From CAZVXI01 sp964631295 (lineage in GTDB: Bacteria > Planctomycetota > Phycisphaerae > Phycisphaerales > SM1A02), in the NCBI GenBank assembly GCA_964631295.1, contig CAZVXI010000209.1, forward strand, positions 1 through 5,121: 5,121 nt of DNA. Direction: 5' to 3'. The stretch's first letter is position 1; every line of letters starts with the position of its first letter. The translations under genes and the position numbers were made by a program. Under the pieces are notes generated by a model. The model searched no databases. It was given only the letters and a program-made list of their open reading frames with translations, and was not told the origin of the DNA. Shown in pieces: positions 1-5,121 of the stretch.

Positions 1-881
1 CGATCACACCGAATCGCAGCGAGGCCGAGCGCGTTACCGGGCTCGGCACACCGCTCGATGCGGATGATTTGCACAACTGCCAGCTGGCGCGCGCGCTTGG
101 CAGCCGGCTTGATCTCGATGCAGTTATTGTGACGCTCGATCGGCACGGCGCGCTGCTCGAAGAACGTGGCGGCGAGGCGCAGTTGATCCCGACGATGGCG
201 CGCTCCGTGTACGACGTCACCGGCGCGGGCGACGTCGTGCTGGCAGCGCTTGCCGGCGCTCTCGCGAATCGGTTTTCCTGGGCTGACGCAGTGCGATTCG
301 CCAATGCTGCAGCCGGGCTGGAAGTCGAGGTGTTCGGCGCGCAGCCGATCCCGTTCGCTTCCGTGCAGCGCGAACTGCTCTCGATGCAGAAGGGCCTTGC
401 CGGGAAGGTCCGCACGCGCGAGGAGTTGCTCATCGAGCTTGATGTTCACCGAGCTGCCGGCCGATCAATCGTGCTGACCAACGGCTGCTTCGATGTGATT
501 CATGTCGGGCATCTGCTCTACCTGCGGGAAGCAGGCCAGCTTGGTGATGTGCTCGTCGTCGGCGTGAACAGCGATGCGCAGGTGAGCAAACTCAAGGGTG
601 ATGGCAGGCCTGTTTTCGGCCAGCATGAACGGCTCGAGATACTCAGTGAGTTTGCGTCGGTCGATTACCTCACCGTCTTCGATGAACCGACGGCAGCTGA
701 ACTGATCCGGGCGGTGAAGCCGGATTTGTATGTGAAGGGTGGCGACTACGAGCAGCACGAGATAGCTGAGTTTGACCTGCTCAACGAACTGGGCATCGAC
801 GTGCGCGTGCTGGCGCATCAGCCCGGGCTCGGGTCGACGGAAGTGATCGACCGCTTCGTCCGCGCGTATGGGGCAAAGTGA
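1..881 (+). CDS. hldE: Bifunctional heptose 7-phosphate kinase / heptose 1-phosphate adenylyltransferase (HldE), 3' part
   Basis: This is a cytosolic enzyme of ADP-heptose synthesis for the lipopolysaccharide inner core. The kinase half phosphorylates D-glycero-beta-D-manno-heptose 7-phosphate at C1, and the second half transfers AMP from ATP to the 1-phosphate. The reading frame is open from base 3 and enters from outside the window, so about 292 residues are visible against roughly 475 for the full E. coli protein; the N-terminal part of the kinase is missing. Visible kinase marks are TPN..E at about bases 6-26 and the PfkB signature DVTGAGD (about 213-233), whose last Asp is the expected catalytic base. 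The nucleotidyltransferase domain starts near base 470 with TNGCFD (480-497), the HVGH nucleotide-binding motif (501-512), a GDGRPVF segment (about 597-617) and VKGGDY (732-749). The TTG at base 69 is internal, not a start, because the PfkB TPN motif lies upstream of it. The stop at 879-881 touches the next gene, which suggests co-transcription. Confidence 0.95.
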   Translation, partial: ITPNRSEAERVTGLGTPLDADDLHNCQLARALGSRLDLDAVIVTLDRHGALLEERGGEAQLIPTMARSVYDVTGAGDVVLAALAGALANRFSWADAVRFANAAAGLEVEVFGAQPIPFASVQRELLSMQKGLAGKVRTREELLIELDVHRAAGRSIVLTNGCFDVIHVGHLLYLREAGQLGDVLVVGVNSDAQVSKLKGDGRPVFGQHERLEILSEFASVDYLTVFDEPTAAELIRAVKPDLYVKGGDYEQHEIAEFDLLNELGIDVRVLAHQPGLGSTEVIDRFVRAYGAK

Positions 882-1610
882 ATGATCCATGTCGCCGTTC
901 TTGTGCAGCAGTATCTTGATCTCGTGCTTGATGGCAGCAAGACCATCGAGTGCCGATTGACGAAGCAGGCCCGCGCACCATTCGAGGCGATCGAGCCCGG
1001 TGAGCGCATCTACTTCAAGCGGTCAGCCGGTCCGTATGCCGCGACGGCGGTGTGCGATCATGCGATCTTCGAGTCAGGTCTCACGCCCGATCGCATCGAG
1101 CAGCTCAAACGCGACTACAACCATCAGATCCGAGGCGAGGACGATTACTGGGACTGGAAACGCGACAGCAGACATGCCTCACTCATCTGGCTGCGCGATG
1201 TGGAGCCCACCGACACCGGCCCAGCCATTCGCCCGCTGCAAGGGGTTGCCTGGCTCACCCTCGAGGAGGAACCTGCCTGGCGTCGCATCAACGCGCACGA
1301 GCAGTCGTTCTCGATCGAAGTCACGGAAGGCAACCTGCGCAACAACTCGCTGTACGCGACGAGTGTGCTCGATCGGTTCCCCGCAGCATGCATTGGCGGG
1401 CGAACGAAAGCCGAAGCGGGCAGGTTGATCACGCTCATACTTCATGACGGGCCGACGATCGAGACCGACATCGTCTGCAACACGAAACTGCTGCGCACGC
1501 GCACGTGGGGGAGTTGGTTCCGCAGGCATGGCGTGGAGCCGGGCGACCGCGTCGTGTTCACGCCGGTGGACGAAACCACGTTTTTCGTCGGCCTGACGCG
1601 CAGCGCGTGA
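882..1610 (+). CDS. ASCH-domain (PUA-like fold) protein with an uncharacterised C-terminal domain
   Basis: This is a 242-residue soluble protein with no signal peptide or membrane segment. Residues 1-125 look like an ASCH domain: a YLDLVLDGSKTIECR stretch (residues 11-25) carries the family's G-x-K-T..E-x-R pattern, followed by GERIYFKR (40-47). ASCH domains belong to the PUA-like group and are thought to bind RNA or modified nucleotides. By memory alignment to E. coli YqfB, an ASCH N4-acetylcytidine amidohydrolase, the active Lys aligns with Lys20, but the active Thr falls at Glu23, so that activity is doubtful. Residues 145-240 form a second unit with NLRNNSLY (151-158), FPAACIGG (166-173), ETDI (194-197), a WGSWF segment (209-213) and GVEPGDRVVF (217-226). 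This resembles small beta-barrel nucleic-acid-binding domains, which is inference only. The ATG follows the hldE stop directly, and a GGGG 8 bases upstream is the only, weak, ribosome-binding candidate, so translation is probably coupled. The biological role is unknown. Confidence 0.8.
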   Translation: MIHVAVLVQQYLDLVLDGSKTIECRLTKQARAPFEAIEPGERIYFKRSAGPYAATAVCDHAIFESGLTPDRIEQLKRDYNHQIRGEDDYWDWKRDSRHASLIWLRDVEPTDTGPAIRPLQGVAWLTLEEEPAWRRINAHEQSFSIEVTEGNLRNNSLYATSVLDRFPAACIGGRTKAEAGRLITLILHDGPTIETDIVCNTKLLRTRTWGSWFRRHGVEPGDRVVFTPVDETTFFVGLTRSA

Positions 1611-1622
1611 TTGCAAAGTCAG

Positions 1623-1628
1623 TACAAT
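1623..1628 (+). promoter_or_regulatory. Candidate -10 box (TACAAT) of a leaderless promoter for the acetyltransferase gene
   Basis: TACAAT lies in the 26-base gap between the ASCH stop and the next ATG. Its end is 8 bases before the ATG at 1637, so transcription starting at normal distance would begin at or next to the start codon. No purine-rich ribosome binding site is present between box and ATG. No -35 hexamer is recognisable about 17 bases upstream, where the sequence is inside the ASCH gene's last codons. The same layout occurs at the gene starting at 4781. Confidence 0.45.
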
Positions 1629-1636
1629 CCGCCGTC

Positions 1637-2884
1637 ATGCAGTTTCGCGCATACAACGATCATGATCTTGAGGCGGTGCGGCGCATCTGGCTCGAATGCG
1701 GCTGGATCACCGGCAAGGACGACCATGCCGCGATGGATGCGTTCTTCACCGCGGGGCGTAAACGTGTTGCGGAGATCGACGGCGAGGCGGAATGTTTCGT
1801 CATGACCGGGCACGGCTCGATGCATTACATCGGCTGCGATAAGGAGATTCCATTTGCGCCCGTGTTCGCTGTGACAACCAGTCGTGTGGCGCGCAAACTC
1901 GGCGTGGCCGGGCGGCTGACGGCACGATGTGTCGCGGAGGATGCGTCCGAAGGCGCGCCGCTCGCCGGGCTTGGCATGTTCGAGCAGGGCTACTACGACA
2001 AGCTCGGCTTCGGATCGGGCAGCTACGTGCATCGCTTCACGTTCGATCCGCAGACGCTGAAACTGCCTTCGCACGCGACGTATCGTCGGCCGAAACGACT
2101 GTCACCTGAAGCGCTCGGCGAAGCGATCCACCGCAATCGCATGGAGCGAAAGCGCTGTCACGGGTCGATCCGCTTCGAGCACTCGGCGATCACAACGGCT
2201 GACCTCGACTGGGGTAAGCAGCCGTTCGCGCTTGGGTTCTTTGATGAAAATGAGAACCTCACGCATCACCTGTTCGGGCGCACCGGCGGCGAGGAGTATG
2301 GCCCGTACACGATCCACTGGATGGCCTGGCGGACGCCTCAGGAACTGCTGGAGTTGCTTGGCGTGATACGCGCCATGGGTGATCAGGTTCGATCAGTCGT
2401 GATGGAAGAGCCGGTCGGTGTGCAGTTGCAGGACCTGCTCGATCAGCCTGGTCGGCGTCGCGCGATCACGGAGAAGTCGCCGTTCGAGCAGTCGCAGCGC
2501 GCCATCGCATACTGGCAGATGCGCATCAACGATGTGGCTGCGTGCGTGAGCAGAACGCGATTACCCGGCGAAGACGCAGTCCGGTTCAATCTCGATCTGC
2601 ACGATCCGATCACATCGCTGCTGGATGATTCCGACACATCATGGAGCGGATGCGGCGGGCAGTACGTTGTGACCTTCGGCCCGGAATCACATGCCGAGCG
2701 TGGCAGTGATGCATCGCTGCTGACGCTGAAGTCGAGCGTCAATGCGTTCACACGGCTCTGGCTCGGCGTGCGCACCGCTTCGGGTTTGAACGTGACCGAG
2801 CAGTTCACCGGCCCGGAGCCATTGCTTGATGATCTTGACCGCGTCCTGCGTTTGCCACAGCCGACGATTGACTGGGATTTCTGA
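1637..2884 (+). CDS. Eis-like GNAT N-acetyltransferase with SCP2-like C-terminal domain
   Basis: This 415-residue predicted cytosolic acetyl-CoA-dependent acetyltransferase has the length and order of the Eis family (about 400 residues: two GNAT-fold regions plus an SCP2-like tail). The N-terminus MQFRAYNDHDLEAVRRIW is typical of GNAT proteins. The acetyl-CoA loop appears as R86-K-L-G89-V-A91, in the RxxGxA form. G118-YYDKLGFG (118-125) matches the Eis segment that holds the catalytic Tyr, so Tyr119 or Tyr120 is the likely acid. AYWQMRINDVAACVSR (291-306) opens the SCP2-like region, with DLHDPI (320-325) after it. The protein ends in Phe415; in mycobacterial Eis the terminal Phe carboxylate acts as base. 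Eis enzymes acetylate aminoglycoside amines and protein lysines, but the natural substrate here is unknown and resistance should not be assumed. The frame is open upstream to 1505, but that stretch overlaps the ASCH gene; the ATG at 1637 gives the normal N-terminus. Confidence 0.85.
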   Translation: MQFRAYNDHDLEAVRRIWLECGWITGKDDHAAMDAFFTAGRKRVAEIDGEAECFVMTGHGSMHYIGCDKEIPFAPVFAVTTSRVARKLGVAGRLTARCVAEDASEGAPLAGLGMFEQGYYDKLGFGSGSYVHRFTFDPQTLKLPSHATYRRPKRLSPEALGEAIHRNRMERKRCHGSIRFEHSAITTADLDWGKQPFALGFFDENENLTHHLFGRTGGEEYGPYTIHWMAWRTPQELLELLGVIRAMGDQVRSVVMEEPVGVQLQDLLDQPGRRRAITEKSPFEQSQRAIAYWQMRINDVAACVSRTRLPGEDAVRFNLDLHDPITSLLDDSDTSWSGCGGQYVVTFGPESHAERGSDASLLTLKSSVNAFTRLWLGVRTASGLNVTEQFTGPEPLLDDLDRVLRLPQPTIDWDF

Positions 2885-2911
2885 TTGTCCGCAGGACTTC
2901 GTCTTTCCGCT

Positions 2912-4129
2912 TCATCCGGTTGCCATCGCGGCTTGCACATCTTCGATCGTCTTCGGGATCATTGCGCTCAGATTGCGGCAGCCATTGCCGGTGATGACGA
3001 CATCGTCTTCAATGCGCACGCCGATTTTCTCATCCGGCAGGTAGATGCCCGGCTCGATGGTAATGACATTGCCCGGCTCAAGTTCTCCATCGGGTGTGAT
3101 GTCGTGGATCTCCAGGCCGAGGTGATGGCCGATGCCATGGATAAACGCATCGCCGAAGCCTGCTTTGGTGATGAGCGATCGTGCCGCCTTGTCGATGTCG
3201 GCAAATCGCGCGCCTGGCCGGGCTGCATCAATACCTGCGAGCAGCGCATCCAGCACGATCGAGTAGATCTCGCGCTGACGACTGGTAAACGTGCCATTTG
3301 CGGGGATCGTGCGCGTGATGTCTGCGCCGTATCCGCCGAACGCTGCGCCTGAGTCGATGCAGATGACATCGCCGTCCTCGATCATGTGATCGTTGCTCTT
3401 GTAATGCAGTACGGTGGAGTTGATGCCTGAGCCGACGATGGAGTCATACCCCGTGCCGCGTGAGCCGTGTGTGCGGTAGGCATGTTCGAGGATCTCCTGC
3501 GCATCGAACTCGCTGATGCCGGGCTTCACGCCCTTCATGAGAGCTGCGTATCCGTGGGAGCTGATCTTGACGGCGTGCTCGATCATCGCCACTTCCGCAT
3601 CCGACTTCACCGAGCGCATTTGCGCGAGCACTTCCGAATGATCAACGATCTCCGTTCCGGGGATTCGCTGGATGATCTTGTGGAACATCTCAAGGTCGGG
3701 CGAGACGGGTTGGTCGACCATCGCCAGCGGATGCAGGCATGCGAGCGAGCGCGCACGCTTGACGGATTCCTGCAGAAACTTTGGCAGTTGTGTGATCCGC
3801 TGAACCGTTTTGAAACCAGTGCGATCGCGCAGGGCTTTGCTGATCTCCAGTCGGTAGCCATCCCACTTTTCGACTTCCGGGTTGAGTGGCTTGAGGAACA
3901 GTACCGCTCTGCGCTGCTCGATGGTTGCCGTCGGGTCGAGCATGAGCACCGCGCCCGGCTCGTTGGTCACACCGGTCAGGTATTCGAAGTTCGGGTGCGG
4001 TCGGAAGTGCCCGACAAGATGAGCATCATGGTCGCCTGCAAAGACGAGTCCAATGGAGTTGCCAAGTTCTTCCAGCAGCGATTCGCGTCGCTGTGCGTGT
4101 TCATCCAGTGTGATCTGCGGGTTGGGCAT
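2912..4129 (-). CDS. pepP: Xaa-Pro aminopeptidase, metallopeptidase family M24B
   Basis: This 405-residue cytosolic dimetal enzyme should remove an N-terminal residue preceding proline from peptides. Residues 1-165 form the creatinase-like N-terminal domain (RRESLLEELG at 14-23, then a FEYLTGV segment at 48-54), and 175-395 the pita-bread catalytic domain. All five metal ligands are visible: Asp259 (CIDSGA), Asp270 (GADITRT), His335 (GIGHHLGL), Glu359 (TIEPGIY) and Glu374 (VRIEDD). The catalytic-site histidines His242 (LHYKSND) and His342 (LEIHD) are also present, so the enzyme looks active. Its length is slightly under the roughly 440 residues of E. coli PepP. An in-frame ATG at 4162 would add 11 residues and overlap the upstream gene by 26 bases. 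I prefer the ATG at 4129, 7 bases after that gene's stop, because the protein then starts like its relatives. The gene is probably the second of a two-gene unit. The symbol marks the family, not proven orthology. Confidence 0.92.
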   Translation of the reverse strand: MPNPQITLDEHAQRRESLLEELGNSIGLVFAGDHDAHLVGHFRPHPNFEYLTGVTNEPGAVLMLDPTATIEQRRAVLFLKPLNPEVEKWDGYRLEISKALRDRTGFKTVQRITQLPKFLQESVKRARSLACLHPLAMVDQPVSPDLEMFHKIIQRIPGTEIVDHSEVLAQMRSVKSDAEVAMIEHAVKISSHGYAALMKGVKPGISEFDAQEILEHAYRTHGSRGTGYDSIVGSGINSTVLHYKSNDHMIEDGDVICIDSGAAFGGYGADITRTIPANGTFTSRQREIYSIVLDALLAGIDAARPGARFADIDKAARSLITKAGFGDAFIHGIGHHLGLEIHDITPDGELEPGNVITIEPGIYLPDEKIGVRIEDDVVITGNGCRNLSAMIPKTIEDVQAAMATG

Positions 4130-4136
4130 GTGTGTC

Positions 4137-4781
4137 TCAGGCTTCTTTGAGCATTGTGTCAATCATCGTGAGAGCGGCGTCAGCGGATTCGACTGGCTCA
4201 GGAAACGCCACGCGGACAACATCAAACTTTCGGCGGACATCCAGTCCACGAGGATCGATCCCGACCAATCGCGGTTGTTCGACATCGGTGTCAGCGTAGC
4301 GCTCCACGAGTGTGCGCAGGTCGCCGATACGCTCGGGCGTGTTGATCTGTTTGCATATTCTGCCGACATCGCTTGCGAGCGCGTTTGGCTGCATGAGTGC
4401 ATCGCCGTCGATGACACATTGCTGAAAACGGGCAGCATCGATGGAGGCCAGTGCCCATCGGACATCCTCGGGTTCGCCGTGATAGATTCGCCACTGGTCG
4501 GCCAGAGCGCCATGCTCGGATCCCTCCTCGTCGAAGCGTTCGAGCGTGATCATGACTTCCATGGAATGCTCGATGCATTCGGGCACGAACAACACGTTGT
4601 CCACGCAGTGGAGCATCGCCTCCATCACAGGCATGATGAGGCGGCCGTCGGCCGGGGCGATGATGTACTTGAGGGGGCGGATGTTGTCCTCAAACTGGAT
4701 GTCGGCGGTGCTGTGCCCGCGCAGGAATGCGTAAGCGTGCTCGACGATCTGATCAGGCTGGTCCGGCATGGCATCGGTCAT
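4137..4781 (-). CDS. Putative FMN-binding split-barrel-like protein with DUF2470 (HugZ-like) C-terminus
   Basis: This is a 214-residue soluble acidic protein. The C-terminal part, with INTPERIGDLRTLVERY (146-162), VGIDPRGLDV (173-182) and VRVAFPEPVESAD (189-201), resembles the DUF2470 domain found after pyridoxamine-phosphate-oxidase-like split barrels in HugZ-type heme-utilisation proteins. Residues 25-130, including LKYIIAPADGRLIMPVMEAML (37-57), DQWRIYHGEP (95-104) and RFQQCVIDGDALMQPN (118-133), would fit a split barrel but lack a clear FMN-binding signature. Flavin or heme binding is therefore unproven, and another role is possible. In-frame ATGs lie at 4811, 4781 and 4769. I choose 4781 because a TACCAT box sits 8 bases before it; starting at 4811 would lie upstream of that box. 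The gene ends 7 bases before the Xaa-Pro aminopeptidase and is probably co-transcribed with it. It diverges from the dehydroquinate dehydratase gene. Confidence 0.6.
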   Translation of the reverse strand: MTDAMPDQPDQIVEHAYAFLRGHSTADIQFEDNIRPLKYIIAPADGRLIMPVMEAMLHCVDNVLFVPECIEHSMEVMITLERFDEEGSEHGALADQWRIYHGEPEDVRWALASIDAARFQQCVIDGDALMQPNALASDVGRICKQINTPERIGDLRTLVERYADTDVEQPRLVGIDPRGLDVRRKFDVVRVAFPEPVESADAALTMIDTMLKEA

Positions 4782-4789
4782 GGGTCGGC

Positions 4790-4795
4790 ATGGTA
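4790..4795 (-). promoter_or_regulatory. Candidate -10 box (TACCAT) of a leaderless promoter for the DUF2470-like/pepP unit
   Basis: On the minus strand TACCAT is followed by 8 bases (GCCGACCC) and then the ATG at 4781. This is the same spacing as at the acetyltransferase gene, and again no ribosome binding site separates box and ATG. No convincing -35 hexamer is visible. The box supports 4781 as start codon and would drive both minus-strand genes. Confidence 0.4.
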
Positions 4796-4829
4796 TCGCA
4801 TCGCACAGCACCCGGGTTGATGTCGCGAG

Positions 4830-4835
4830 TAGGAT
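4830..4835 (+). promoter_or_regulatory. TAGGAT before aroD: -10 box or Shine-Dalgarno
   Basis: TAGGAT ends 6 bases before the ATG at 4842. It can be read in two ways: as a -10 box of a leaderless or near-leaderless transcript, or as an AGGA ribosome binding site 7 bases before the ATG. The sequence alone does not decide. The box faces away from the minus-strand TACCAT, with 34 bases between them. Confidence 0.35.
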
Positions 4836-4841
4836 GTTGCG

Positions 4842-5121
4842 ATGACCTTTGCGGCTGTTTCCATCGCAGTGGGGGACCCGGCAGAACTCGCTGATGCGCT
4901 CGACCGGGCGCAGGCAGCGGCTGATGCGGGCGCGCGGCTGATCGAATGGCGAGCCGATGCGCTGGCCACACAGCCGCGGGCTGCGGGGGCGCTGGCCCGG
5001 CTGGTGGCCGAGTCGCCTGCTCCGTGCATCGTCACGGTTCGGCCCACCTGGGAAGGCGGCGAGTACGACGGCGCTGAAGGCACACGCGCGGAGTTGTTTG
5101 AATCGCTGCTCGCTTCTGACA
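4842..5121 (+). CDS. aroD: Type I 3-dehydroquinate dehydratase, 5' part
   Basis: This shikimate-pathway enzyme dehydrates 3-dehydroquinate to 3-dehydroshikimate through a Schiff base on a lysine. Only the first 93 codons are in the window, so the catalytic lysine and histidine lie beyond the right edge and cannot be checked. The visible part matches the type I family: LIEWRADAL (33-41) corresponds to the E. coli segment ILEWRVDH that carries the substrate-binding Glu and Arg (here Glu35 and Arg37). CIVTVRPTWEGGEY (62-75) corresponds to the strand holding the next substrate-binding arginine (here Arg67) and the EGG loop. The start is unambiguous: the N-terminus runs straight into the first barrel strand. 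In some bacteria this domain is fused to shikimate dehydrogenase (AroDE); the window cannot show whether that holds here. The gene diverges from the DUF2470-like gene with 60 bases between start codons. Confidence 0.85.
   Translation, partial: MTFAAVSIAVGDPAELADALDRAQAAADAGARLIEWRADALATQPRAAGALARLVAESPAPCIVTVRPTWEGGEYDGAEGTRAELFESLLASD

Noticed and set aside
1611..1628. TTGCAA (1611-1616) as a -35 box for the TACAAT at 1623.
   Set aside because: Only 6 bases separate them, far short of the usual 16-18.
1505..1636. A 44-residue N-terminal extension of the acetyltransferase frame.
   Set aside because: It lies wholly over the end of the ASCH gene and the gap. The family N-terminus begins at the ATG at 1637, where a promoter-like box also sits.
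2885..2911. Possible terminator between the convergent stops: GTCC-GCA-GGAC at 2887-2897 followed by a T-containing stretch.
   Set aside because: The stem is only four base pairs and the tail (TTCGTCTTT) is not a real T-run, so it is too weak to call.
2885..3352. A 155-codon + strand frame directly after the acetyltransferase stop, which could suggest readthrough or a split gene.
   Set aside because: The acetyltransferase is full length and ends in the expected Phe. The downstream frame is antisense to the conserved metal-binding part of the peptidase.
3467..4150. A 227-codon open frame on the + strand opposite the peptidase gene.
   Set aside because: It lies antisense to a peptidase with all catalytic residues intact. 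Its translation shows no recognisable family pattern, and high-GC codon use commonly leaves such antisense frames open.
4053..4820. A 255-codon + strand open frame longer than the minus-strand gene it faces.
   Set aside because: The minus-strand reading gives DUF2470-like motifs, a tight spacing to pepP and a promoter-like box at its start. The + frame spans two minus-strand genes and shows no motif.
4799..4844. A 7-base inverted repeat, CATCGCA (4799-4805) and TGCGATG (4838-4844), in the divergent region.
   Set aside because: CATCGC-type words are frequent throughout the window, the arms are 32 bases apart, and one arm overlaps the aroD start codon, so chance is the simpler explanation.

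Overview
The window reads as ordinary, dense bacterial chromosome of roughly 60% GC by eye. It holds four complete genes and two genes cut by the window edges, with almost no spare DNA between them. The heptose gene at the left edge implies a diderm that makes heptose-containing lipopolysaccharide. The overall style (fused HldE, an Eis-like acetyltransferase, an ASCH protein with an extra C-terminal domain, a DUF2470-like protein next to an Xaa-Pro aminopeptidase) is compatible with Planctomycetota, perhaps Phycisphaerae. That placement is a low-confidence impression from protein style, not from a marker gene.

Layout: (1) bases 1-881, + strand, 3' part of hldE (heptose 7-phosphate kinase / heptose 1-phosphate adenylyltransferase). 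(2) 882-1610, + strand, an ASCH-domain protein whose ATG follows the hldE stop with no gap. (3) 1637-2884, + strand, an Eis-like GNAT acetyltransferase, probably with its own promoter in the 26-base gap before it. (4) 2912-4129, - strand, an M24B Xaa-Pro aminopeptidase, ending tail to tail with gene 3. (5) 4137-4781, - strand, a DUF2470-like, probable split-barrel protein immediately upstream of the peptidase in the same direction. (6) 4842 to the right edge, + strand, the start of a type I 3-dehydroquinate dehydratase, divergent from gene 5. The two convergent stops are 27 bases apart and the divergent starts 60 bases apart. No stretch over 300 bases lacks a gene.

The genes do not form one pathway. 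hldE belongs to cell-envelope sugar synthesis, aroD to the shikimate pathway, and the aminopeptidase to peptide turnover. The ASCH and DUF2470-like proteins have no assigned role. I see no RNA gene, mobile element, CRISPR array or long repeat.

The points most worth a second look are the apparent leaderless-promoter layout (a TANNAT box 8 bases before ATG with no ribosome binding site) at two genes, the two-domain ASCH protein coupled to hldE, the retained C-terminal phenylalanine of the Eis-like enzyme, and a marked excess of GATC. I found no convincing evidence of a wholly new system.
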